Assembly (NCBI RefSeq): GCF_019754945.1
Contig: NZ_JAEUWU010000004.1
Coordinates: forward strand, 310,001 to 374,000
DNA from: Corynebacterium pseudokroppenstedtii
GTDB lineage: Bacteria; Actinomycetota; Actinomycetes; Mycobacteriales; Mycobacteriaceae
Reading direction: 5' to 3'
Length of the DNA: 64,000 nt
Part shown: positions 16,740-25,000 of the stretch, piece after piece
Layout of the letters: each line of letters begins with the position of its first letter
How positions within the stretch are numbered: the first letter of the stretch is position 1
Program-made: the position numbers and the translations under genes
The notes under the pieces: generated by a model
Database searches by the model: none
What the model saw: only the letters and a program-made list of their open reading frames with translations
Told to the model about the DNA's origin: nothing

Positions 16740-19739
16740 GTGGCTCTTTACAGGAAGTACCGTCCCGCAACATTCGCCGATGTCGTCGGCCAAGAACACG
16801 TCACCGTGCCGCTTAGCCGAGCACTCGACGCCGGACGCATCAACCATGCGTACCTGTTCTCCGGACCCCGCGGCTGCGGTAAAACCTCCTCCGCCCGCAT
16901 CCTCGCACGCTCACTCAACTGCGTACACGGGCCCACATCGACACCCTGCGGAGAATGCGAATCCTGCCGAGCACTCGCCCCCGGCGGCCCCGGCTCCCTC
17001 GACGTCACCGAACTCGACGCAGCCAGCCACCGCGGCGTCGAAGACATGCGCGACCTCCGCGACCGAGCCATCTACGCCCCCGCCGAATCCCGGTACCGCG
17101 TGTTCATCATCGACGAAGCCCACATGATCACCAAAGAAGGCTTTAACGCGCTGCTCAAAATCGTCGAAGAACCACCCGAACACCTCGTGTTCATCTTCGC
17201 GACCACCGAACCCGAAAAAGTCCTGACCACCATCAAATCCAGGACGCACCAATACCCGTTCCGGCTCCTCGCGCCCAACGACATGCGCGGACTCCTGGAA
17301 CGGATCTGCCACGAAGAAAAAGTGCAGGTCGAAGACTCGGTCTACCCGCTAGTTATCCGTGCTGGTGGAGGGTCCCCCCGCGACTCGCTCTCCGTCCTCG
17401 ACCAACTCCTCGCCGGGGCCGACGAGAACGGCATCACGTACGCCCACGCCGCCGGGGTTCTCGGGATCACCGACAGCGCGCTCATCGACGCCGCAGTCGA
17501 ATCCGTGGCCAACAACGACCCGGCCGGGCTCTTCACCACGATTAACAACGTTCTCGACGCCGGGCACGACCCGCGGCGCTTCGCCACGGACCTCGTCGAC
17601 CGCTTCCGCGACCTGCTCGTCCTCCAATCCATACCCGATGCATTCGACCAAGGACTTGTCGACGCGCCCCTCGACCAGCGCGACACCCTCGCCGACGAAG
17701 CACAATCCCTCGGACCCGCCACGCTCACGCGATGCGCAGCCGTCGTCAGTGATGGGCTCAACGAACTAAAAGGCGCCACATCTCCCAGGCTACTTCTCGA
17801 GATCATGTGCGCTCGTATGGTCATGCCCGGCGCGGCAGAGGGCATAGAAGCACTGTCACAACGCGTCGAAGCGTTAGAAAGCGGCCAACCCGCGGCAAGC
17901 CGTTCTACCAGCGATAATGGTCATCGGTCCGGGGGCACGAGTTCCCCCGCCCCTGAGGGCGCTGCTCGAGCCGCTGATAACGGTGCTGGTAGTGGTGCTC
18001 CAGGATCTGGTGCGAATACGACTCCACCCCGGGCCAAAGGTGGTGGGCGGATCATCTGGCCGCGCAAGAATAAGAAAACTGAGACTCCGACACCACAACC
18101 CTCGCCGTCCTCTGAGACGAACACCGCGGAGCCACAGGAAACCGAGGGCACGAAGCGTCAAGATGCTGAGAATCTGAAGTCCCAGGAGACCCAAAGCACT
18201 TCGTCGGGAGCACCTGAAACACCTGCATCGCCGCAGGAAGACGCTGCAACACCGACGCAGGATGAGGCCGCAGCATCGTCGCAAAATGAAGCTGCACCAT
18301 CACAAGAGGCTGTGGATCCGCGGACGATGGATCGGGAAACGCTCTCCAAATACTTGCGTGAGCAGTCACTACAACAAGAGAGAGAAACCCGCGCCCGCGA
18401 AGCCGAAGAACGTATGCACAGGATCGAGGAGAAGGAAGGCCCCGCCGTCGTCCTCCCCGAGAGCGAACGTTCCGCCGACGCGCAAACCACGCACGCCGAC
18501 AATGCACGGTCCGATAACGCCCCCACCGTGGGTTCCGAGGCCAGCGCAACTGCCGACGCTAGTGAAAATTCCGAGGCCAGTGCAGCCTCCCAAGCTAACG
18601 GCCACGAGGATCAGCCCAGCGATACCGAAAGCAACCAGCATGACCAGCCCGCCGGTGCTGGGGCGGAAACGGGTCAGGCAGACAGCGACGCCACAGACCA
18701 CGAAACAGGCCTCACTACCAATGACCTCCGGCCACAATGGACACAGATCAAGCAGGCCGTCGGCAAGCGGAGCAAAGTTGCACAAGTCATGGTCAGCGAA
18801 GCTGTCATTCTTGGGGTCTTCCGCAACCACGTCGTCCTTGGCCACCACACCGGGGCGCTTGCGCAAAGGCTCAATGACCAGCACATCAACACGTCCATCG
18901 TGGACGCAATCACAGACGCCACCGGGCAAACAGTCACCGTTGAGGCGGTCATCGGCACCGACGACGCCGCCCTCCAACGATGGAAGGACGCTCACCCAGA
19001 CCACCCTCGCTCAGCGGTAGCAGATAACTCCGCTGCTACCGCCGACGCCGACACCGACACCAGCGACGCCGCTTCAACCAGCGCCGACACCGACAGCGGG
19101 AACGACTCCGCGACTGGCGATCTCGCGGGGACCACGTCACCCGCATCACCGGCCTCGCCCACGTCTATCCTGTCCGATTCTGCTCGCACTGCATTAACAG
19201 CAGCGGCAGCATGGAAAAAAGCGCAGGAACAACAGCAGTCGAACGCCGACGAGACCAGCCAAGGGCAGCACGACGGACATGCCCACCCACGACACAACGC
19301 CACACCGCAATCACGGAACGGCCAGTCACGCCCAACGCACACGCCACCAGCGGAAAGACAATCGAACTCCCCGCAAGAATTCAGTGACGGATCGCCACTG
19401 CCACCCGAACCCGACGACCCCGATGGCTACGGCCCACCACCGGAGGATTACTACTCCGCACCCAACAACGCGCCCGACGGCACCAACGACGGCATCAACG
19501 GCTCCGGCGATACCAGCGGTGACCCCGCCAACACGAGAGGCAACTCCGACGCAGGTAGTTCCAACACGGGCGGAGCACCTGCCGAAGAGCAATCGTCGGC
19601 AAGCACCGAATACACGCAAGAAGAAGCCGAAGAAGAAATGGTCATCGCCACGCGCGACGACCCCAACTACGACCATCGCTCCGCTAAAGACATCGCCATG
19701 GAGCTCCTCATTAAGGAACTCGGCGCGCAACCGCTCTAA
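16740..19739 (+). CDS. dnaX: DNA polymerase III subunits gamma/tau
   Basis: The clamp-loader ATPase begins GTG 16740 (MALYRKYRPATF). The P-loop GPRGCGKTS is at 42-50, a four-cysteine zinc cluster follows (CVHGPTSTPCGECESC, about 61-76), then DEAH in the Walker B region and the sensor stretch IFATTEPEKV. The AAA+ and collar part ends near residue 370. The rest of the 999 residues is mostly acidic, Ala/Ser/Thr/Gln-rich linker, apart from a folded tau-type piece at about 660-760 (LRPQWTQIKQAVGKRSKVA) and a conserved end (DIAMELLIKELGAQ). At 999 residues it is long for a DnaX. YbaB and RecR genes follow, as in most bacteria. Confidence 0.95.
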   Translation: MALYRKYRPATFADVVGQEHVTVPLSRALDAGRINHAYLFSGPRGCGKTSSARILARSLNCVHGPTSTPCGECESCRALAPGGPGSLDVTELDAASHRGVEDMRDLRDRAIYAPAESRYRVFIIDEAHMITKEGFNALLKIVEEPPEHLVFIFATTEPEKVLTTIKSRTHQYPFRLLAPNDMRGLLERICHEEKVQVEDSVYPLVIRAGGGSPRDSLSVLDQLLAGADENGITYAHAAGVLGITDSALIDAAVESVANNDPAGLFTTINNVLDAGHDPRRFATDLVDRFRDLLVLQSIPDAFDQGLVDAPLDQRDTLADEAQSLGPATLTRCAAVVSDGLNELKGATSPRLLLEIMCARMVMPGAAEGIEALSQRVEALESGQPAASRSTSDNGHRSGGTSSPAPEGAARAADNGAGSGAPGSGANTTPPRAKGGGRIIWPRKNKKTETPTPQPSPSSETNTAEPQETEGTKRQDAENLKSQETQSTSSGAPETPASPQEDAATPTQDEAAASSQNEAAPSQEAVDPRTMDRETLSKYLREQSLQQERETRAREAEERMHRIEEKEGPAVVLPESERSADAQTTHADNARSDNAPTVGSEASATADASENSEASAASQANGHEDQPSDTESNQHDQPAGAGAETGQADSDATDHETGLTTNDLRPQWTQIKQAVGKRSKVAQVMVSEAVILGVFRNHVVLGHHTGALAQRLNDQHINTSIVDAITDATGQTVTVEAVIGTDDAALQRWKDAHPDHPRSAVADNSAATADADTDTSDAASTSADTDSGNDSATGDLAGTTSPASPASPTSILSDSARTALTAAAAWKKAQEQQQSNADETSQGQHDGHAHPRHNATPQSRNGQSRPTHTPPAERQSNSPQEFSDGSPLPPEPDDPDGYGPPPEDYYSAPNNAPDGTNDGINGSGDTSGDPANTRGNSDAGSSNTGGAPAEEQSSASTEYTQEEAEEEMVIATRDDPNYDHRSAKDIAMELLIKELGAQPL

Positions 19740-19901
19740 GCCCTTCCTTTAGCGGTGACACCAACGGGAACTCCTCACAACCGGGGCCACCCTCCGGGGA
19801 GTCATGGCCAGCCGCAACCACCCTTGTCGCACATATTCGTTACACTGAACCGCGACAATGACACACCGACACGACGATCATTAACGACAAAGGAGACAAC
19901 A

Positions 19902-20204
19902 ATGGCAGAACCCGACTTCAACGAAATCATGGCGCAAGCACAGCAAATGCAGGAAGAACTGCAGCGCGTGCAGGGTGAAATCGCGCAATCCGAAATCAGC
20001 GGCAGCGCAGGCAACGGCCTAGTCAAGGTCACCATGAAAGGCACCGGCGAGGTCACCAACGTCACCATAGACAAGTCCGTCGTCGACCCCGATGACGTCG
20101 ACACCCTCCAAGACCTCGTCCTCGGAGCACTCCAGGACGCCAACACCGCGTTGCAGTCGTACGCGCAGGAGAAGATGGGCCCGTTCTCCCAGGCACTCGG
20201 CTAA
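19902..20204 (+). CDS. YbaB/EbfC family nucleoid-associated protein
   Basis: The start is ATG 19902 after AAAGGAGA; it gives the usual 100-residue size. The helical N-terminus MAEPDFNEIMAQAQQMQEEL and the core GNGLVKVTMKGTGEV are typical. The family forms small DNA-binding dimers and lies between dnaX and recR in many genomes. Confidence 0.9.
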   Translation: MAEPDFNEIMAQAQQMQEELQRVQGEIAQSEISGSAGNGLVKVTMKGTGEVTNVTIDKSVVDPDDVDTLQDLVLGALQDANTALQSYAQEKMGPFSQALG

Positions 20205-20319
20205 AAACATTTGGCTAAAGCATTTGGCGCCTAAACGATTGGGCGCCTAAAGCACTCGGGCCTTAACAAACCTAGCCACCCCACACGCACCCCACCCCAC
20301 CCACGAAATCAGGACGTCG

Positions 20320-20976
20320 TTGTTCGAAGGACCACTCCAAGACCTCATCGATGAGTTCTCACGCCTACCCGGAATCGGCCCCAAAAGCGCCCAACGCATA
20401 GCGTTTCACCTGCTCCACACCGACCCCGACGACATCGACCGACTCCGGGCAACGCTCACCTCCGTCCGCGACGGTATCACTTTCTGCCGCATCTGCGGAA
20501 ACATCTCCCGCAACGACGTCTGCCGCATCTGCGCCGACCCCAACCGCGACGCCACCACCATCTGCGTCATCGAAGAACCCAAAGACATCGAAGTCATCGA
20601 GGCCACCGGCGAATACCAAGGGCGGTACCACGTCCTCGGCGGCGCGCTCGACCCCCTCGCCAACGTCGGACCCAAAGACCTCTCCATCACGCAGCTCCTC
20701 CAGCGCATCGCCGGAGTCCTTCCCGACCGCGAAACTGCCGACTCCACACCCGACGAACCCCGCTACGAAGACGCCCCCACCATCAAAGAAGTCATCATCG
20801 CCACCGACCCCAACACCGAAGGCGAAGCGACCAGCTCCTACCTCGCGCGGCTTCTCAAAGACTTCCCCGACCTCACCACCTCCCGGCTCGCGTCCGGCAT
20901 GCCCATCGGTGGAGACCTCGAATACGTCGACGAGCTCACGCTCTCACGCGCACTCGCCGGACGGCTGCCGCTCTAG
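20320..20976 (+). CDS. recR: Recombination mediator RecR
   Basis: The 218-residue protein has a helix-hairpin-helix ([16 protein letters not shown]), a four-Cys zinc finger ([16 protein letters not shown]) and a Toprim domain ([31 protein letters not shown]). It acts with RecF/RecO to load RecA on gapped DNA. The start is TTG at 20320 with AGGAC upstream; [10 protein letters not shown] is the normal RecR N-terminus. Confidence 0.95.
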   Translation: MFEGPLQDLIDEFSRLPGIGPKSAQRIAFHLLHTDPDDIDRLRATLTSVRDGITFCRICGNISRNDVCRICADPNRDATTICVIEEPKDIEVIEATGEYQGRYHVLGGALDPLANVGPKDLSITQLLQRIAGVLPDRETADSTPDEPRYEDAPTIKEVIIATDPNTEGEATSSYLARLLKDFPDLTTSRLASGMPIGGDLEYVDELTLSRALAGRLPL

Positions 20977-21067
20977 CAGGTGGAGAGCTCCCGCTCTAAC
21001 CTCACCCGACCTAACAAAAATCCCCCCGGGACATGCGAAAACGATGCCTCCATGTTAGAACTGGGAT

Positions 21068-21445
21068 ATGTCTTCTGATAAAGCCCGCTGGGGCCTCACA
21101 ACCCTGTACACTGTCGCCGGATTCGGACACTTCGTCACCCCCAAACCCTTCGAAGAAATCGTCCCCACCTACGCCCCCGGCACACCCCGGTTCTGGAACT
21201 ACCTTTCCGGCGCGGGAGAGCTCGGCACCGCCGCCCTCCTTGCCGCGCCTAACAACAAAGCCAACAAATATGGTGGCCTCATCTCTGCCGCGCTTCTCCT
21301 CGCTGTATGGCCAGGAAATTTCGAATCTGTCCGCCAACGCCTCGACCGGCCGTGGACACAACAAATCGGATGGATAGCACGCCTCCCGCTGCAACTTCCC
21401 ATGATCCATGCGTCGTGGAAGATCTGGAAAGAAACACCCCACTGA
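21068..21445 (+). CDS. DoxX-like small membrane protein
   Basis: A 125-residue protein with about four hydrophobic segments. The N-terminal GLTTLYTVAGFGHFVTPKPF, followed by FWNYLSGAGELGTAALL, is a DoxX/DUF4267-like arrangement. Function unknown; relatives are linked to redox or thiosulfate metabolism in some species. It is a single gene at the point where synteny with the C. glutamicum recR region ends. Confidence 0.65.
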   Translation: MSSDKARWGLTTLYTVAGFGHFVTPKPFEEIVPTYAPGTPRFWNYLSGAGELGTAALLAAPNNKANKYGGLISAALLLAVWPGNFESVRQRLDRPWTQQIGWIARLPLQLPMIHASWKIWKETPH

Positions 21446-21489
21446 CCAGTCCTTCTGATAAACCCAGTCAAACCGTGTAATACTGTGGT

Positions 21490-22902
21490 ATGAGTACCTT
21501 CGCATTAGAAAACCCGAGCACAGGCAAGACAGAAGACCAGTTTGACCGCATCGACGACGCTGATCGCGATAAGATCCTCGACCAATCTACCGAGGCTTAC
21601 AAACAATGGAAAGAAACCTCCATTGAAGAGCGAGTCAACGTTCTCAACAAAGTAGCCGACCTCTACGAAGAGCGTTCCGATGAGCTCGCCAGCTACATCG
21701 GCCGCGAAATGGGCAAGCTCACGCGGTGGGCCCAAGGCGAAATACAAATCGTCGTCAACATTTACCGCTGGTATGCCGAGCACGCCTACGAACTCCTACA
21801 GGACACCGAGCTACCCCGCCAGGGTGCTATCCGCACCTTTGTACGGCACGATCCCATGGGCCCAATCTTGGGCATTATGCCGTGGAACTTCCCTTACTAC
21901 CAGGTCGCGCGGTGGGCTGCACCAAACCTCCTGCTAGGAAACTCTCTTGTACTCAAGCACGCCTCCATCTGCCCACTTTCTTCCCAGGCATGCCAAGACC
22001 TGCTTGAAGAGGCCGGTCTACCCAAGGGCGTCTTCATCAACATGTACGCATCCGGTTCACAAATGGATGCCTTCGTCGCTGATAAGCGCATTAAAGGTGT
22101 ATCGCTCACTGGTTCAGAAGCAGCCGGTGCAGCCGTCGCGAAAACCGCCGGCGAACACTACAAGAAGTCGCTACTCGAATTGGGTGGCAACGACCCATTC
22201 ATCGTTCTCGACGACAACAACCTTGACGCCGTCCTGGATAACTTCGTGAAAATCCGCATGTACAACACGGGCCAGGCGTGCAACGCTCCGAAGCGGCTCA
22301 TCGTCATGGAATCCTTCTACGACAAAGTTGTCTCCGGCTTGGAAGAGCGCATCAGCAAGATGACCGTCGGCCCATGGGATGACGAGAAGGCCGACATTGG
22401 CCCGCTGTCCTCCATCGACGCCCGCGACGGCATCGTCGAACGCCTGGACAAGGCCGCTAAGGAGGGCAAGGCCACCATCAAGGTGGGTGGGCACGCGCTG
22501 GATCGTGATGGCGCCTACATGGAGCCCACCCTTCTTACCGACGTTGACCCCGCGTCGGACGTCGGATGCAACGAGATCTTCGGGCCGGTTGCGATTGTGT
22601 ACCCGGCAAAGGATGCCGACGAGGCTGTTCACATCGCGAATGATTACTCCGACTACGGGCTGTCCGGCTCCGTCTGGGGCTCTGACCTGGACAAGGCTTG
22701 GGAAGTGGCCAGCCAGTTGAAGGACGGCATGACGTTCGTGAACGAATCATCCGTCACCGAGGCGGGCCTGCCATTCGGCGGTGTTGGCCGCTCCGGATAC
22801 GGCCGTGAGATGGAACGGTGGGGTGTTAAGGAATTCGCTAATGAGCACCTCTTCCGCATCAGCGAAGGCCCGAACGGTGGAGGACTCTCCCCGGCAATGT
22901 AG
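21490..22902 (+). CDS. NAD(P)-dependent aldehyde dehydrogenase, succinate-semialdehyde type
   Basis: The 470-residue enzyme contains IMPWNFPYYQVAR, the nucleotide-binding TGSEAAG, the catalytic glutamate in LELGGNDPF and the catalytic cysteine in NTGQACNAPKRLIV. It belongs to the short SSADH subgroup (YneI/Sad-like), which oxidises succinate semialdehyde or other small aldehydes. ATG 21490 is the only good start. It is monocistronic and is one of two such enzymes in the window. Confidence 0.85.
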   Translation: MSTFALENPSTGKTEDQFDRIDDADRDKILDQSTEAYKQWKETSIEERVNVLNKVADLYEERSDELASYIGREMGKLTRWAQGEIQIVVNIYRWYAEHAYELLQDTELPRQGAIRTFVRHDPMGPILGIMPWNFPYYQVARWAAPNLLLGNSLVLKHASICPLSSQACQDLLEEAGLPKGVFINMYASGSQMDAFVADKRIKGVSLTGSEAAGAAVAKTAGEHYKKSLLELGGNDPFIVLDDNNLDAVLDNFVKIRMYNTGQACNAPKRLIVMESFYDKVVSGLEERISKMTVGPWDDEKADIGPLSSIDARDGIVERLDKAAKEGKATIKVGGHALDRDGAYMEPTLLTDVDPASDVGCNEIFGPVAIVYPAKDADEAVHIANDYSDYGLSGSVWGSDLDKAWEVASQLKDGMTFVNESSVTEAGLPFGGVGRSGYGREMERWGVKEFANEHLFRISEGPNGGGLSPAM

Positions 22903-22974
22903 TTGCTGGCACGGAGGGGAGAGCGGCGTGCGCTGACCTCTAGCGCACGCTCCGATTTTGGGCGCGCCTGACCT

Positions 22975-24108
22975 CTAGCCCCACTTCGGGGCCGGAGGGA
23001 CCCAGGCGTCGACCTTCTCATACAGCTCTCGTGGGGTATCCGCAATAATGAGGGACTCCAAGTACGCAGAACTTAAGAAACCCTCCGCCACCATATGTTT
23101 AATGGCGCTGATCAGTGGATCCCAATAACCGTTCACATTGAGTAGCGCCACAGCGTGCTGCGTGTAGCCCAGTTGCTGCTGGGTCCACGCGTCAAAAAGC
23201 TCGTCGACAGTGCCGGCACCTCCGGGGAGTCCGACGACGATATCGGCTAACTCCCCCATCCGCGTTTTTCGCGCAGACATCGTTGGCACGAGCTCTAAAC
23301 GCGTCAAACGGTCGTGGGCGATTTCCCCACGCGACGGAGTGGGCACCGTCCCATCAGCCCGCGGAATAACATAGGAACGTCCGCCCTGGTTAAACCCATT
23401 AGGGCCATCCACACCGGCCAGCAAATACGGGATGACGCCGATACACAACGTTCCATCCTCAGCGGCAGTATCCCCCACAACCCCCATGAGGCCCGCGCGC
23501 CCGCCACCGTAAACAATGCGGTCATTGTGCGCGCCGATGGAATGCACCAGCGACTCCACGGCCTCCCGATAGACCGGATTATTCCCCAACGCCGAACCGG
23601 TGAACAGGAGAAATCCGCGTCCATGTAACTGCGGCACCACTTCACGCGTCAGAGGTGCGATAGGTTCGCGTTCGATTTTAATATCCTCGCTGGTAAACCA
23701 GTGCGCCGCGTCGATCTCAGCATACGGGGTTACGTCATGCGCGTCGTTATTGTCATTATTGCCGACGTCGGTGTCGTCGCCATCATTACTGCCGTCGGCG
23801 CTATTACCCCAGCGCAGCGAGTCGTCGAGCGTAAAAACGTCGGCAAGTAGTTGTGTGTTGGCCTCATTCGCAGCGTTTGTTCGGAACGTGCCGACGAAAG
23901 TCAGGTCTTCTGTTCCAACGCGGAGGTTCAGTTCTTCATCGAGTTCGCGAATGAGCGTTTGATCTGGCGTTTCGCCCGGCTCAGGCTTGCCGCCGGGGAA
24001 CATAAATGCGGTTGTGCCTTTCTTGCGGACAAGTAAAAACTGGCCGTCATGATTCCGGATGATTGCGGCGCTCACGCGAATGATTGGCATAGGTTGCGAG
24101 TCTAACAA
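22975..24108 (-). CDS. Nudix hydrolase-LOG family fusion protein
   Basis: The first 130 residues form a Nudix domain with the box GGKPEPGE(X7)RELDEEL at 39-60. An acidic, Asn/Asp-rich insertion (about 95-115) precedes the end of that domain. From about 160 to the end lies a LOG/TIGR00730 Rossmann-fold domain with GGGRAGLMG (near 200) and PGGAGTVDELFDAW (295-308), the nucleotide-5'-monophosphate phosphoribohydrolase signature with Asp in place of the first Glu of GTxEE. The fused activities would hydrolyse a nucleoside diphosphate derivative to a monophosphate and then release the free base, for example in nucleotide clean-up. Starts at ATG 24108 or 24090. Most LOG proteins are single-domain. 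Confidence 0.85.
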   Translation of the reverse strand: MLDSQPMPIIRVSAAIIRNHDGQFLLVRKKGTTAFMFPGGKPEPGETPDQTLIRELDEELNLRVGTEDLTFVGTFRTNAANEANTQLLADVFTLDDSLRWGNSADGSNDGDDTDVGNNDNNDAHDVTPYAEIDAAHWFTSEDIKIEREPIAPLTREVVPQLHGRGFLLFTGSALGNNPVYREAVESLVHSIGAHNDRIVYGGGRAGLMGVVGDTAAEDGTLCIGVIPYLLAGVDGPNGFNQGGRSYVIPRADGTVPTPSRGEIAHDRLTRLELVPTMSARKTRMGELADIVVGLPGGAGTVDELFDAWTQQQLGYTQHAVALLNVNGYWDPLISAIKHMVAEGFLSSAYLESLIIADTPRELYEKVDAWVPPAPKWG

Positions 24109-24284
24109 AGGCGTGTGGCGAAGGAGTGGGCTCTGACTCGGCGCTAATCAGTTTTCAATAAGAGATACTCTGATTCCTTTTCCAGCGATTTTCCATACGC
24201 GGTGAATGTCGTTAAGATCGGAGTTGAGAGTAACGCGCGGAGTGTATCCGCAGCGTCGATAAACGCACAGGAAGGTTGCGCACT

Positions 24285-24599
24285 ATGACTGCTGAGCACG
24301 TCATTCACGAGAATCACACCCACGAGCACGGTCCGGGTTGCGGGCACGTTGCCATCCCCCACGGTGACCACGTCGACTACGTACACGATGGTCACCTCCA
24401 CCACAAGCACGAGGACCACTGGGACGAATGCACCACTGAGGGGCACACGATCCACGAGAACCACCCTCACGAGCACGGTCCGGGTTGCGGGCACGTTGCC
24501 ATCCCCCACGGTGACCACGTCGACTACTTGCACGATGGTCACCTCCACCACAAGCATGAAGACCACTGGGATGAGTGTGGCCATCTGACCTGTAGCTAA
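24285..24599 (+). CDS. His-rich protein of two tandem 49-residue repeats
   Basis: The 104-residue protein consists of two near-identical units: HENHTHEHGPGCGHVAIP, then HGDHVDYVHDGHLHHKHE and DHWDEC. The His, Cys and Asp content suggests Zn, Ni or Cu binding, as a store or buffer. Single-unit relatives with HGPGCGHVAIPHGDHVDYxHDGHLH are found in many actinobacteria, often next to metal transport genes. ATG 24285 has GGAAGG nine bases upstream. The repeats are also near-identical in DNA (147-bp period), so the second unit is a recent duplication. No Zur box was recognised upstream. Confidence 0.8.
   Translation: MTAEHVIHENHTHEHGPGCGHVAIPHGDHVDYVHDGHLHHKHEDHWDECTTEGHTIHENHPHEHGPGCGHVAIPHGDHVDYLHDGHLHHKHEDHWDECGHLTCS
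24321..24580 (+). repeat. 147-bp tandem repeat within the His-rich gene
   Basis: CACGAGCACGGTCCGGGTTG begins at 24321 and again at 24468, an offset of 147 bases (49 codons). Over about 110 bases only a few substitutions are seen. Confidence 0.85.
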
Positions 24600-24641
24600 A
24601 AAGCTGCACGAGGTACCGCAGGGTAAAACAACAAGAAAGAA

Positions 24642-24682
24642 GCGCCGTACCTTGCTCCCCAGCAGGTACGGCGCTCCTTTTG
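24642..24682 (+). terminator. Intrinsic terminator of the His-rich gene
   Basis: GCGCCGTACC pairs perfectly with GGTACGGCGC around TTGCTCCCCAGCA and is followed by TCCTTTT. Confidence 0.85.
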
Positions 24683-25000
24683 TCCCATTGCTCCCTCGAG
24701 GATCGAAATGAATCACCAAACTTTCAGATCATGAAAAGCGTGAGCCACTTTTCTGTGTTTACGTTCTCTGTTTCGCTTACGAGATTTAACCTACGAAGCC
24801 CACCTGAACGAACAACAAAACAAACCTGTGGAATCACTGTAAAAATCGCCGCTTTCTTGAGAACGCCGACCCCCGTCGCCGGGGTTCAAGTCCTCTAACA
24901 CTCACCCCGTGTTACCCCGCCGTAACACAAACTCAGAAAAGCAACGCTTCCGCAACATGGCAGCAACGGGACAGAGAGAAAGCGCACCTACCGTCTCACT
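24683..25000. other. Intergenic region upstream of the ethanolamine operon
   Basis: No gene is seen in 318 bases. No cobalamin riboswitch was recognised. A short T-arm-like string around 24870-24893 is too incomplete to be a tRNA. An inverted repeat GTGTTAC-CCCGCC-GTAACAC (24908-24927) could be an operator or a weak terminator. Confidence 0.4.
24908..24927. promoter_or_regulatory. Palindrome GTGTTAC-N6-GTAACAC upstream of ethanolamine permease
   Basis: Seven-base perfect arms with a six-base spacer lie 74 bp before the permease start, a position suited to an operator. The regulator is not known and no regulator gene is adjacent. Confidence 0.45.

Noticed and set aside
20205..20319. Repeated GGCGCCTAAA and similar strings between ybaB and recR
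   Set aside because: Only two or three short imperfect copies; no structure or family implied.
24870..24900. T-arm-like string GGGGTTCAAGTCC upstream of the ethanolamine permease
   Set aside because: No matching acceptor, D or anticodon arm was found, so it is not a tRNA.
24683..25000. Possible cobalamin riboswitch before the B12-dependent lyase operon
   Set aside because: No B12-box-like sequence or suitable fold was recognised by eye; a covariance-model search would settle it.
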